A DNA stretch of 64,000 nucleotides from an uncultured Mycobacterium sp. (GTDB lineage: Bacteria > Actinomycetota > Actinomycetes > Mycobacteriales > Mycobacteriaceae), in NCBI GenBank assembly GCA_900078375.1, contig FLQS01000002.1, positions 62,001 through 126,000 of the forward strand, read 5' to 3'. Each line of letters opens with the position of its first letter. Position 1 is the first letter of the stretch. This document shows positions 8,236-16,932 of the stretch, piece after piece. Below the pieces are notes generated by a model that searched no databases, was not told the DNA's origin, and saw only the letters and a list, made by a program, of their open reading frames with translations. The position numbers and the translations under genes are program-made.

Positions 8236-9708
8236 TTACCAGCGGGCTTCGTTGCACGTGCCGTCGGTGGTGACCACGACGGCTTGGCCGACGAGCTCCC
8301 GCGATTCAGCGTCGGCAAGCAACTCGGGATCCTTGACGCGAGCCAATGCGCGCCCGTCTGGCGTGTCCAACACCACCAACCCCTGTTCCGCGGAGCCGTC
8401 TCGACCGTGCGCGACGGTGTAGCCAAGCACCGTCGCCGCGCCTGACCAACCGGCCAGAACCAGGTGCCGGGGCTGGCCGGCGTCGACGGCTGACTGCAGT
8501 GCCGCCGGATCCGCTATCTCGGGTTCGCCAAGGGGCGCCGAGGACCACACCGCCGCAACATGTTTGGCCAGATGCATGCCGACTCCGGTGATCAGCGCGT
8601 GCCCGTCCTCGGCAGCGAGCTGATCGTAGGCGCTGGCGATGGCATGCGTGAGGTAGCCGCTGGCAGGGCCGCCCGCGTAGGGCAGACCGCCGGTGATCGT
8701 CGTCCCGCGTTCGTCGTTCAGTGCCAACCCGAGCGCGTCGCATGCGAGCCGCACCGACGACGGGAAGCATGAATACAGATCGAACGCGGTGATGTCCGAG
8801 AGCGTCAGCCGAGCCGACGCCAGAGCTTGGCGGCCGGTGACCGCCATCGCGGCCGACTTCGACAGATCGTCGCGTTCGGCGACGGTGGCCGGATCTTCGG
8901 CATAGGCCCATCCGGACAGATAGAGCCGCCGGTCCTCGGGGACGCCCAGCGAATCGGCCTTGGCTCGCGTTGCCAGCACAAGGGCAGCCGACATGTCGAC
9001 ATCCATCACGGCGACTTCACGTTTGGTGTAGGGCCACCCGACATATCGGTTGGCGTCGGTGACCGTGCCGATCGCTTCCGCACTGAGCACGTCCGGCCGC
9101 CACGCGTGCGGATTGACGGCAGCGACGCGGGTCATGGCCGCCATCACGTCTGCGGCCTCAGCGGCATCATCGGACAGCGAGGCACCGCGATGGGCGCGGC
9201 GGGCGGTGTCCCAGAGCGGAAACGTCTCCCAGGCTTGGAAAACCGAGTGGTTGGCCTCGGAAGCATGCGGCGGGTCCCACGGGAACGGCGTGGACTTCCG
9301 GTAACGCCAGGGCAGCCGTACGCCCCGCCTCTTGGCCTGCCGCACCGTGGCCAACGCCTCGGCACTGCAGATCAGGGCCAGGTCCAACTCGCCGCGCATC
9401 ATGGCCTCGGCGGTGCGGTTCACCAATTCCTGCGGCGTGGTCCCACCGATACCCGAATACACGCGGTGGCCGGGATCGGCGCCGATCGATGACGCCAGAC
9501 GCCCAACCGGATCGTCGTAGGGCCAGCTTTGGCAATACACGACTTGCAGCGATTCGATTTCTGTGAGGATGTCCGGTAATCCGGCCGCCCCGGCGGCCTC
9601 GCGAGCCCGCTGTGCCCAACTCACCAGCGGCTCAGGTGCTTCGGCGTCGCGAACCGTGTGCTGCGCGGCCCCGATCACGCACAACTGACGGGAATTACTG
9701 GTGCTCAT
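8236..9708 (-). CDS. thiolase-like protein (type 1 with extra C-terminal domain), lacking the nucleophilic Cys
   Basis: The 490-residue product has a thiolase fold N-terminal part (CVIGAAQHTVRD at the start, YSGIGGTTPQELVNRTAEAMMRGE near residue 90) and a C-terminal addition of about 90 residues resembling the extra domain of mycobacterial thiolase-like proteins type 1. Where true thiolases have the acyl-accepting Cys, this protein has GGTTP, so classic thiolysis is unlikely. Late residues ITGVGMHLAKHVA may hold a catalytic His. ATG 9708 is chosen because the preceding in-frame residues are Arg/Gly-rich and not conserved. It is the last gene of a minus-strand operon with enoyl-CoA hydratase, acyl-CoA synthetase and fused acyl-CoA dehydrogenase. 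A retro-aldol or other CoA-thioester role is possible. Confidence 0.8.
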   Translation of the reverse strand: MSTSNSRQLCVIGAAQHTVRDAEAPEPLVSWAQRAREAAGAAGLPDILTEIESLQVVYCQSWPYDDPVGRLASSIGADPGHRVYSGIGGTTPQELVNRTAEAMMRGELDLALICSAEALATVRQAKRRGVRLPWRYRKSTPFPWDPPHASEANHSVFQAWETFPLWDTARRAHRGASLSDDAAEAADVMAAMTRVAAVNPHAWRPDVLSAEAIGTVTDANRYVGWPYTKREVAVMDVDMSAALVLATRAKADSLGVPEDRRLYLSGWAYAEDPATVAERDDLSKSAAMAVTGRQALASARLTLSDITAFDLYSCFPSSVRLACDALGLALNDERGTTITGGLPYAGGPASGYLTHAIASAYDQLAAEDGHALITGVGMHLAKHVAAVWSSAPLGEPEIADPAALQSAVDAGQPRHLVLAGWSGAATVLGYTVAHGRDGSAEQGLVVLDTPDGRALARVKDPELLADAESRELVGQAVVVTTDGTCNEARW

Positions 9709-9721
9709 CGCGCCCGACGTC

Positions 9722-10543
9722 CTACCGGCCGGTCCAGCGCGGTGCCCGCTTCTCGGCGAACGCGCGCGGTCCCTCTTTGGCATCCTCGGTGGCGAACACT
9801 TCCCGGGATATCGCGCCCTCGTTGCGGTAAGCCTCGCGCATGTCCATCTTCAGGCCCTCCAGCACACTGCGTTTGGTGGCCCTGACGGCCAGCGGCGCAT
9901 TCTTGACGATTCTTGCCGCGTACTCGAATGCCTTGGCCAGCAATTCATCTTCGCCGACGACGGTATTCAGCAGCCCCATCTGAAATGCTCGCTGCGCGTC
10001 GATGATGTCGGCGCACAACAGGAACTCCATTGCCTGGGCGAACGGGATCTGGCGCGGCAGCCGGACAGTGGTGCCACCGCCGGCGAACAGACCACGGGCC
10101 GGTTCGAGCACACCGAAGGTGGCGTTCTCACTGGCGATCCGGATATCGACGCCGCCGAGCATCTCCATCCCGCCTGCAACGCACGGCCCATTGATCGCCG
10201 CGATGATCGGTTTGTAGATCTTACTGCCCCGCAGCACGGCGTCGGTGCCGTCGGCCAACGAATAGCCTTTCACCGACGTGGCGGTGCCCTCTTTGAGTTC
10301 CTTTGCCAGCGCAGTGATTTCGGGCACGTAGGTCTTGAGGTCGGCACCGGACATGTAGGACCGTCCGACGCCGGTGAAGATCGCCACCCAGGCGTCGTCG
10401 TCGCCGTCGAAGCGTTTCCATGCTTGCGCGAGCTGGTGAAAATGCTCGAGGTCACAGGCGTTCTTTGCCTCCGGGCGGTCGAGAGTGATGAGTGCGACGT
10501 GCTCCGCACCCGGTCGCGTGGCGAGCTGATAGTGAACCGGCAC
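9722..10543 (-). CDS. enoyl-CoA hydratase/isomerase (crotonase) family protein
   Basis: The 273-residue product has the crotonase pattern: LITLDRPEAKNACDLEH, the oxyanion-hole segment around YMSGADLKTY, AAINGPCVAGGMEMLGGVDIRIA, and FGVLEPARGLFAGGGTTVRLPRQI. One of the two catalytic glutamates of classical hydratases is present (in VLEPARG). The second position, usually near PGAGG(T/S)Q, reads FAGGGTT, so the exact reaction (hydration, isomerisation, or other) is uncertain. ATG 10543 follows a GGGGAAT run. It lies 21 bp downstream of the synthetase in the operon and 13 bp upstream of the thiolase-like gene. It probably acts on the enoyl-CoA made by the fused dehydrogenase. Confidence 0.88.
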   Translation of the reverse strand: MPVHYQLATRPGAEHVALITLDRPEAKNACDLEHFHQLAQAWKRFDGDDDAWVAIFTGVGRSYMSGADLKTYVPEITALAKELKEGTATSVKGYSLADGTDAVLRGSKIYKPIIAAINGPCVAGGMEMLGGVDIRIASENATFGVLEPARGLFAGGGTTVRLPRQIPFAQAMEFLLCADIIDAQRAFQMGLLNTVVGEDELLAKAFEYAARIVKNAPLAVRATKRSVLEGLKMDMREAYRNEGAISREVFATEDAKEGPRAFAEKRAPRWTGR

Positions 10544-10564
10544 CGAGATTCCCCTTCGTGTTGT

Positions 10565-12202
10565 CTACAGTCGCTCGGGCGTCGCAGCGCCCGATTCCGG
10601 ATAGGCCTGGATCCTGCCGTGGGCGATGAACTGTTCGCGCCAGCTATCACGGTCGTGAGCGGTGAACGGGACATAGACCAGAGATCGGTCCTGCCGCCAC
10701 CAGAGCGGGTCGGCGCTGAGCCAAGCAGCGCGCCGCAATGGCTTCTTGTCGACCTTGCCGTGCCCGACCACAGGTATCGCCGGTGTCACGCGGACGAAAC
10801 GTGGTGCCCACTTCGTTCCCAGATCGGCTTGTGCGCCCAGGAATTCGGCGAAGTCCCCGGGATCGAATACGTGGCCGGGCGCCATTTCCAGGACCGCCAT
10901 CACCTGGTCACCACCGGCCGGGTCGGGTACCCCGAAGACCGCGGCAGCGGCGGCGTGTTCATAGCGGCCGACAATGCGCTCGACAGGGCCGGCGGCGAAG
11001 TTTTCCGAGTCGACCCGGATCCAGTCCCCCACCCGGCCGGCGAACCAGAAGACCCCGTCGCCGTCACGGTAGGCAAGGTCGCCGGACCAGAACCAGCCGT
11101 CGCGCAGTCGATCCGACTGCGCCTCGGGGTTGTCCCAGTACCCCTCGAAGGAGCCGGCCGCGTCGCGGCGTACCAGTTCGCCGATGGCGTCGGCAGCATT
11201 GCTCAGCACGCCGTTGGCGTCGAATTCGGCGACGGCACACTGTCTACCGTGCTCGTCGACGACGGCAATGTCGGCTCCTTTAGGGGCAGTGCCCAGCGAA
11301 CCCGGCTTGGCCGCCGGCAGCAGCGAAATACCGCCCTCGCTGGATCCGTAGCCGCTGAGGACCCGCGCGCCGAAGCGCTCGCGGAAGGCGTCGCAGTCAC
11401 GGGGCGAGGCTTCCGGGGCGAGCACCACCCGCAATCTGTGGTCGCGATCGAGCGGGGTCGGCGGGGTCGCCAGGATATAGCCGAGTGCGCGGCCGACAGT
11501 GCTGGTGAATGTCACTCCGTTCCGGCGGACGTCATCCAACCAGGCGCTGGCCGAGAACTTGTCCCGCAGTACCAAGCTGCATCCGCTGGCCAGCGCAGGG
11601 AAAAGTGTGGCGCTCAATGCATTACCGTGCGACAGCGGCATCGGACAGTACAGTACGGCCTCGGCGCCAAACCCCAGATTGGCCGCCACACCGGCGAGCC
11701 GGCTCTGGCTGCATTTTGCGGCCTTGGGTGCCGACGTGGATCCGGAGGTGAACAGCAAGAACAACAGGGTCGACGGCGACGGCTCGTCGTCGGGTAACTG
11801 CGCCCCGGCGTGGGCAGCCCACGGCGCATCGGCCACCAGCACTGCCTCCTCGACGAGGTCTGCGTAGGTCGGGTCGGCGATGACGAATTGGCAAGCGGTG
11901 TGGGCGATGTCGCGGGCCAGCTCCGCGCCCCGACGGGTAGCGTTGAGGCCGACGATGCAGGCGCCCGCAAGTGCGGCACCGAGGATCTGGAAAACGTACT
12001 CGGGCACATTGGGCAGCAGCACGCCGATGTGCGGTGGGCGTGCGCGATGAAGGGTGTCGCGCATCCACTCCGCGCGGACAGCTGCCTCGGCGACCACTTC
12101 ACGCCACGTCCAGGTCTGATCGCCGAAGATCAGCGCGACATTGTCGTCGTCGGCGCGCGCCTTGACCAACGCGGCAGCGCTGATCTGGGGCTTATCGGTC
12201 AT
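10565..12202 (-). CDS. AMP-dependent acyl-CoA synthetase/ligase (FadD type)
   Basis: The 545-residue adenylate-forming enzyme contains LLFTSGSTSAPKAAK (ATP-binding P-loop), SGYGSSEGGISLLPA, DGWFWSGDLAYRDGDGVFWF and a C-terminal GHGKVDKKPLR with the adenylation lysine. The frame is open 78 nt further upstream, but ATG 12202 (MTDKPQISA) is preferred because the family N-terminus begins there and GGGAG lies about 10 nt upstream. Between this start and the stop of the fused dehydrogenase (12288) there is a 10-bp palindrome, GCAATATTGC. It activates an unknown acid for the operon's dehydrogenase and hydratase steps. Cytosolic location is expected. Confidence 0.88.
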   Translation of the reverse strand: MTDKPQISAAALVKARADDDNVALIFGDQTWTWREVVAEAAVRAEWMRDTLHRARPPHIGVLLPNVPEYVFQILGAALAGACIVGLNATRRGAELARDIAHTACQFVIADPTYADLVEEAVLVADAPWAAHAGAQLPDDEPSPSTLLFLLFTSGSTSAPKAAKCSQSRLAGVAANLGFGAEAVLYCPMPLSHGNALSATLFPALASGCSLVLRDKFSASAWLDDVRRNGVTFTSTVGRALGYILATPPTPLDRDHRLRVVLAPEASPRDCDAFRERFGARVLSGYGSSEGGISLLPAAKPGSLGTAPKGADIAVVDEHGRQCAVAEFDANGVLSNAADAIGELVRRDAAGSFEGYWDNPEAQSDRLRDGWFWSGDLAYRDGDGVFWFAGRVGDWIRVDSENFAAGPVERIVGRYEHAAAAAVFGVPDPAGGDQVMAVLEMAPGHVFDPGDFAEFLGAQADLGTKWAPRFVRVTPAIPVVGHGKVDKKPLRRAAWLSADPLWWRQDRSLVYVPFTAHDRDSWREQFIAHGRIQAYPESGAATPERL

Positions 12203-12268
12203 GCGTAGGGACTCCCAGGAGGGCATCGAGTGACGCCTGGAGGCGCCACCTTCTATCTGCGGATAATA

Positions 12269-12278
12269 GCAATATTGC
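12269..12278. promoter_or_regulatory. palindrome GCAATATTGC upstream of the acyl-CoA synthetase gene
   Basis: This 10-bp perfect palindrome lies in an AT-rich 85-bp gap between two operon genes. It could be an internal promoter or operator giving the synthetase, hydratase and thiolase-like genes separate control. The evidence is position and symmetry only. Confidence 0.25.
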
Positions 12279-12287
12279 ATCCATTGC

Positions 12288-14444
12288 CTATCCCATCAGC
12301 GGATCTCGCGGCAAACCGAGCAGGCGTTCGGCGATGGTATTGCGCATGATCTCTGAGGTGCCGCCGGCAATGGTCAGGCAGCGGGCATAGAGATAGGCAT
12401 GAGTCAGCTCGGGGACGGCGCCTACCACGGCGCCCATACCCGCCAGTTCCATGCCCAATTCGGTTTGATGCTGCGCACTTTCGGCGGTAAGCAACTTGGC
12501 GACGTTGGCTTCGGGGCCAGGCGCGGCACCGAGGATAGCGCGGCTGGCCCGCCGCCGGTTGAGCAGTGTGATGGTGTGCGATTCGGCGATCACCTCGCCG
12601 GCCCGACGGGTCATTGCCGCAGCTGTGTCAGGGGATGCGTTGTCCAGCAGCGTGATCAGTTCGTCGGCGTCGACCCCGGGCAGGCCGTCGCCACCGGCGA
12701 TGGAGACCCGCTCGTTGCCCAGGGTCGCCCGGGCGACGGCCCAACCGCGGCCGACCTCCCCGACGACATTCCCGTCTGGCACGAACACCTCGTCGAAGAA
12801 CACTTCGTTGAAGAGTGCATCGCCTGTCATCTCGCGCAGCGGGCGCACCGTGACGCCAGGGCTCGACATGTCGATGGCCATCATCGTGACACCGGCGTGC
12901 TTGGGTGCGTCCGGGTCGGTGCGGACTGTGGCGAGCCCCCATTGGCATTTCTCCGCCAGAGTCGTCCAGACCTTCTGGCCGGTGATCCGCCAGCCACCGT
13001 CGACCCGGCGGGCCGCGGTTCGCACGGCGGCGGCGTCCGAGCCCGCCCCCGGCTCGGAGAAGAGCTGACACCACATGGCCTGGCCCCGCAACACCGGCTC
13101 CACCCAACGCGCGCGCTGCTCGTCGGTACCGGCTTCACTGATGGTCAGCATGACCCAGCCGGTGATACCCAGTGTGGGCAGGTCGACGCCGGCGAACTCT
13201 TCTTCGATCACAAGCTGCTCAATCGTGCCGGCTTCGCGACCCCACGGCGCCCGCCAATGTGGCACGAGGTAGCCCGAATCGACCAGGAAATCACGGCGTT
13301 GCGCCTCAGGTAGACCCTGCAGCGTCGCGACCGCCTCGCGGGCCGACTGCCGGTAGGTATCGGCCTCGGCGGGCAATTCGAACGTGGCACCGCGAGCCTT
13401 GCCATCCCGGTGGGCGTCGACGACGTCGGACCACGGATCCGCGCCGTCACTCGTCAGCGCGGCCAGTGTTCGAGCCCGGCGCAGGTACAGGTGCGCATCA
13501 TGTTCCCAGGTGTAACCGATACCGCCGTGCAGCTGGATGTTGCACTGGGCGGTGAACACCTGAGCACGAGCGGCCTGCGCCGAGGCGACCGCACCCGCGA
13601 ACCAGGCACTGTCCAGCTCGGTGGCGCGGGCGGCGTCCCACGTTGCCGCGGTGGCCTGCTCGGCGGCGATCAGCATATTAGCCAGGTGATGCTTGACAGC
13701 TTGGAAGCTGCCGATCACCCGGCCGAACTGCTCGCGCGCGGTGACGTATTCGCGGGCCATCTCGATACAGGCCCAGCTGGCGCCGACGGATTCGGCCGCC
13801 GACAGGATCCGCCAAATCGTGCGGGCGGCGCGGGCAGCCCCCGGCATCACTCGATCCGGTGTCAGCACCACGTCGCGGAGCGCGACCGCTCCCACCGATC
13901 GGGTGCGGTCCAAGCCGGGCAGGTCGGTGATCTCGACGCCGTCCGCCCGGGTGTCCACGACGACGAGGTCCTGCCCACTAATGAGCAGCACCACATCGGC
14001 ATCGGGGGCGCCCAGCACTGCGGGGCTCGCACCGTTGACCACCAGGGCGGGGCCCACGGTGACGTCACCGGCCAGGCCGAGGGCGCCGATGCTGGTGCCG
14101 TCAGCCAGGCCGGGCAGCACAGCGGACCGCAGGTCGGCGCTGCCGATCCGGTCGGTGATCGCGCCCGCGACGACCGTGGGTAAGAACGGCCCGGGGCTCA
14201 CCTCGCGCCCCATTGCTTCCAGGACGATGGCAAGTTCGGGCAGGCCAAACCCGGAACCGCCGTATTCCTCGGCGACAGCCAGTCCGGTCCAACCCAATTC
14301 ATTTGCGATGCACAAGATTCCGTCTGAGTCCTGCAACTCGGATCCATCCTGCGCCGAACGGGCCCGTCCCCGGCTGTTGGCGCGCTGCAACGCTCCGATG
14401 GCAGCGTCGGCTAGGTCGTGGTGCTCCTCGGTGATCGCCAGCAT
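12288..14444 (-). CDS. fused double-domain acyl-CoA dehydrogenase (FadE type)
   Basis: The 718-residue product is about twice the usual length and contains two acyl-CoA dehydrogenase units in one chain. The N-terminal half has AREQFGRVIGSFQAVKHHLA and GGIGYTWEHDAHLYLRRA. The C-terminal half (from about residue 350) has QLFSEPGAGSDAAAVRTAA, ITGQKVWTTLAEK and GGTSEIMRNTIAERLLGLP. Glu578 (LGNERVS) is the likely base in the second half. The aligned residue in the first half is Trp by eye, so the fusion repeats the non-catalytic plus catalytic pairing of the separate genes at 341-2541. ATG 14444 gives the family-like MLAITEEH start; GTG 14456 is an alternative. It is the first gene of the minus-strand operon, behind the inverted repeat at 14532-14560. 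Confidence 0.88.
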   Translation of the reverse strand: MLAITEEHHDLADAAIGALQRANSRGRARSAQDGSELQDSDGILCIANELGWTGLAVAEEYGGSGFGLPELAIVLEAMGREVSPGPFLPTVVAGAITDRIGSADLRSAVLPGLADGTSIGALGLAGDVTVGPALVVNGASPAVLGAPDADVVLLISGQDLVVVDTRADGVEITDLPGLDRTRSVGAVALRDVVLTPDRVMPGAARAARTIWRILSAAESVGASWACIEMAREYVTAREQFGRVIGSFQAVKHHLANMLIAAEQATAATWDAARATELDSAWFAGAVASAQAARAQVFTAQCNIQLHGGIGYTWEHDAHLYLRRARTLAALTSDGADPWSDVVDAHRDGKARGATFELPAEADTYRQSAREAVATLQGLPEAQRRDFLVDSGYLVPHWRAPWGREAGTIEQLVIEEEFAGVDLPTLGITGWVMLTISEAGTDEQRARWVEPVLRGQAMWCQLFSEPGAGSDAAAVRTAARRVDGGWRITGQKVWTTLAEKCQWGLATVRTDPDAPKHAGVTMMAIDMSSPGVTVRPLREMTGDALFNEVFFDEVFVPDGNVVGEVGRGWAVARATLGNERVSIAGGDGLPGVDADELITLLDNASPDTAAAMTRRAGEVIAESHTITLLNRRRASRAILGAAPGPEANVAKLLTAESAQHQTELGMELAGMGAVVGAVPELTHAYLYARCLTIAGGTSEIMRNTIAERLLGLPRDPLMG

Positions 14445-14531
14445 CGAGGACGTCACGGGCGGCGCCCCGCGGCACGTGCGAGCCAGCCCGATCGCAGAAA
14501 TCTCATCTACTTCTCCATCACTGCGGTAACT

Positions 14532-14560
14532 GCTATCGTTGTGATTACCGTAACGATAGC
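14532..14560. promoter_or_regulatory. 29-bp inverted repeat in the divergent fadE/amidohydrolase promoter region
   Basis: GCTATCGTT (14532-14540) and AACGATAGC (14552-14560) form a perfect 9-bp inverted repeat with an 11-bp spacer. The repeat lies about 88 bp before the fused dehydrogenase start and 71 bp before the amidohydrolase start. This is a classical position for a repressor controlling both directions. The TetR gene at 16026 is the nearest candidate regulator. Part of the spacer (GATTACCGTAA) resembles the motif at 36688-36704. Confidence 0.55.
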
Positions 14561-14630
14561 AAAGCGGCGGTGCCGCCCCGCAGCCTGCTCAACGGCGGCG
14601 GAGCCCCATCGCAGGAGGAAGGTGTCGCTG

Positions 14631-15923
14631 ATGGACGTAAACGACTTGGTGCTTGTGAGTGTCGACGATCATGTGGTGGAGCCGCCAAATCTCTTCGACG
14701 GACGACTGGCAGCCAAGTATGCCGATTACGCACCGCGATTCATCACCCGAGCTGATGGCACGGACGCCTGGGAGTACAACGGCGAGACCGTCGCCAACGT
14801 CGCGCTCAACGCCGTCGCGGGCCGACCCAAGGAGGAGTACGGCATCGAGCCGACTTCGTTCTCGCAGCTGCGGAAGGGCACCTACGACCACGCCGAGCGG
14901 GTCAAGGATATGAGCGCCAACGGTGTTCTCGGCTCGCTCTGCTTCCCGTCTTTCCCCCAGTTCTGCGGCCAGCTGTTCGCCCGGACGCAGGACAAGGACG
15001 TCGCGCTGGCGATGGTCCAGGCCTACAACGACTGGCATATCGACGAGTGGTGCGGTAGCAATCCTGGCCGTTTCATCCCCTGCGCGCTTCCGGCGATCTG
15101 GGATCCGGAGGTCATGGCCGCCGAGATCCGGCGAGTCGCCAAGAAGGGTTGTCATTCCATCACATTCAGTGAGAATCCCTCCAAGCTGGGGTGGCCCTCA
15201 ATTCACGATCCGCACTGGAATCCCGTTTGGGAGGCGTGCAGCGACGAAGCCGTCGTGGTCTGCATGCACATCGGCTCCTCCTCCCAGCTGACGATCACAT
15301 CCCCCGACGCGCCGATGGATGTGATGATCACCCTGCAACCGATGAACATCGTGCAGGCCGCGGCCGATCTGGTGTGGTCGAAGATGCTTCGCAACTATCC
15401 CGATCTCAAGGTCGCACTCTCCGAGGGCGGGATCGGCTGGATCCCCTATTTCCTCGAACGCATCGACTACAACTACGACCGCCATCACGCCTGGACCGGC
15501 CAGGATTTCGGCGACAAGTTGCCCAGCGAGATCTTCAACGAGCATGTCCTGACGTGTTTCATCGACGACAAGTTCGGCTTGGCCAGCCGCGAGCACCTCG
15601 CCATGGACATGGTCATGTGGGAGTGCGACTACCCGCACTCCGACTCCAACTGGCCGGAATCACCGGAGATCCTGGCGCAGTCGCTGGCTGGCTTGTCTGA
15701 TGCCGAGATTGACCAGGTGTCTCACCTGAACGCCATGCGGCACTTCAATTTCGACCCCTTCACCGTCCTCGGCGGGAGGGAGAACTGCACCGTCGGTGCG
15801 TTGCGCAAACAGGTCGAAGGCCATGATGTGGCGATTCGGTCGCAACGCCGTGCCAACGATGACGGTTCGCACGCCACGAAGGCGACGGACCTGTTGAAAA
15901 TGGCGATGTCGCACTCGGATTAA
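14631..15923 (+). CDS. amidohydrolase family protein (metal-dependent TIM-barrel hydrolase/decarboxylase)
   Basis: The 430-residue product starts with VSVDDHVVEPPNLF, the DxHxxEP-type first metal site of amidohydrolase-2 proteins. It continues with conserved ICALP-like and HIGSS segments and ends its barrel with WECDYPHSDSNWP, which contains the last metal-site Asp/His. This superfamily includes decarboxylases acting on aromatic or beta-keto-type acids as well as hydrolases. ATG 14631 lies 10 nt after GGAGGAA (614-620 of that line's thousand); the frame is open upstream to 14418 but without homology. It diverges from the fused dehydrogenase across an inverted repeat, so it probably belongs to the same catabolic regulon. 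The substrate is unknown. Confidence 0.85.
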   Translation: MDVNDLVLVSVDDHVVEPPNLFDGRLAAKYADYAPRFITRADGTDAWEYNGETVANVALNAVAGRPKEEYGIEPTSFSQLRKGTYDHAERVKDMSANGVLGSLCFPSFPQFCGQLFARTQDKDVALAMVQAYNDWHIDEWCGSNPGRFIPCALPAIWDPEVMAAEIRRVAKKGCHSITFSENPSKLGWPSIHDPHWNPVWEACSDEAVVVCMHIGSSSQLTITSPDAPMDVMITLQPMNIVQAAADLVWSKMLRNYPDLKVALSEGGIGWIPYFLERIDYNYDRHHAWTGQDFGDKLPSEIFNEHVLTCFIDDKFGLASREHLAMDMVMWECDYPHSDSNWPESPEILAQSLAGLSDAEIDQVSHLNAMRHFNFDPFTVLGGRENCTVGALRKQVEGHDVAIRSQRRANDDGSHATKATDLLKMAMSHSD

Positions 15924-16025
15924 CCAACGATCCAGGAGATACGACTCGGTGCTTACGGTCGATTACACTGCAGCGATAACGGTGAGGATTCGGTGAATGC
16001 TACCGCGATGACCCAGGGAGCGAGC

Positions 16026-16742
16026 ATGTCAGAACCGGTCGCGGCGAAATCCCGCACGGTCAAGCCGAAACGGCGCCCGCGGGGCTCACTGGCCCTCGAG
16101 GACATCGTCACCGGCGCTTTCGAACTAGCCGAGGAAGTCTCGATCGCGGGACTGAGTATGCCGCTGCTTGCCAAGCACATGGACGCTCCCGTCACCAGCA
16201 TCTACTGGCACTTCCGCAAGAAGGAACAACTGCTCGACGCGATGACTGAGCGCGCGATTCTGCAGTATCACTTCAGCAGCCCGTTCATCGACGGGGGAAC
16301 CTGGCAGGACGGTCTCCGCAACCACTTTCGCGAAATCCGCCGGGTGTTTCAGGAGAAGCCGGTTCTGTGTGAGCTGATTTTGATGCGCACCGGCGAGCTG
16401 AGCCCGGAGGCCACTCACACCTCGGTGGACAACCTCGAAGCGGCGGTCGGCACCCTGGTCGAGGCCGGCTTCAAACCCGATGACGCGCTGAGCGTCTATC
16501 TGGCGCTCTCAGCGTTCAGTCGCGGCACGTCGATGATCGAACATCTCAATGCCGTCCAGCGCCGGCACCCCGGACGGCGCGCCACCGGCGTCACGACCGC
16601 GCATCCATTCCTGTATGAACTGGAGTACCAGGGTCATTCGATCGACACCCTGGAGTTCGAGTTCACACTGGAGGCCCTGATCAGCCGGGCGGAAGCCGTC
16701 TTGGCCGAGACTTCCGGGGCAAAGAAGAGTCGCCGGCGCTAG
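16026..16742 (+). CDS. TetR family transcriptional regulator (TetR-C type), adjacent to mce operon
   Basis: The 238-residue product begins with a basic tail (KSRTVKPKRRPRGS), then the HTH: LALEDIVTGAFELAEEVSIAGLSMPLLAKHMDAPVTSIYWHFRKKEQLLDAM (given here as the visible segment at about residues 18-70, recognition helix VTSIYWHFR). The helical C-terminal domain is unassigned. ATG 16026 follows GGGAG by 7 nt and is preferred to GTG 15993 and ATG 16008. It sits between the amidohydrolase and mceA on the same strand, with a hairpin terminator candidate at 16762-16795, so it is probably transcribed separately from mce. By position it is a candidate regulator of the mce operon or of the inverted repeat at 14532. 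A role like Mce3R or KstR is inference. Confidence 0.85.
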   Translation: MSEPVAAKSRTVKPKRRPRGSLALEDIVTGAFELAEEVSIAGLSMPLLAKHMDAPVTSIYWHFRKKEQLLDAMTERAILQYHFSSPFIDGGTWQDGLRNHFREIRRVFQEKPVLCELILMRTGELSPEATHTSVDNLEAAVGTLVEAGFKPDDALSVYLALSAFSRGTSMIEHLNAVQRRHPGRRATGVTTAHPFLYELEYQGHSIDTLEFEFTLEALISRAEAVLAETSGAKKSRRR

Positions 16743-16746
16743 CCAC

Positions 16747-16762
16747 GCCGGTAATTACCGGC
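16747..16762. repeat. 16-bp perfect palindrome after the TetR gene
   Basis: GCCGGTAATTACCGGC reads the same on both strands and starts 5 bp after the TetR stop. It may extend the adjacent terminator hairpin or be a protein-binding site. Its role is unclear. Confidence 0.35.
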
Positions 16763-16795
16763 AGCACCGGCGCCTGCATCAACGGGCCGGTGCTG
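16762..16795 (+). terminator. GC-rich hairpin, probable transcription terminator after TetR gene
   Basis: CAGCACCGGC (16762-16771) pairs perfectly with GCCGGTGCTG (16786-16795) across a 14-nt loop. There is no U-tract, which is common for mycobacterial hairpin terminators. It separates the TetR gene from the mce promoter element. Confidence 0.45.
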
Positions 16796-16913
16796 CGCCC
16801 TCGGCCGCTCACGCTGCAGCTCAAAGTTGTTGTGCTTCAGCATCTCTGACTGCTTTTCCGCGCCCACAATCACCCCATCCAAGTTTGACCATTCCCTTGA
16901 CCAAAAGATGGCA

Positions 16914-16932
16914 CTTTACTATCTTTATAAAA
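16914..16932 (+). promoter_or_regulatory. AT-rich promoter element of the mce operon, similar to the one at 310-328
   Basis: CTTTACTATCTTTATAAAA followed by an AAGGAG site closely matches the element before the acyl-CoA dehydrogenase operon: 22 of 27 aligned bases from CTTTACTAT through the Shine-Dalgarno are identical by eye. Such AT-rich sequence is rare in this window. The match suggests common control of uptake and degradation. Confidence 0.5.

Noticed and set aside
9701..11797. Long plus-strand open frame (698 codons) opposite the enoyl-CoA hydratase and synthetase genes
   Set aside because: It lies entirely antisense to genes with clear catalytic motifs, has Gly/Arg/Val-rich shadow composition, and shows no domain. 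Long antisense frames are expected at this GC content.
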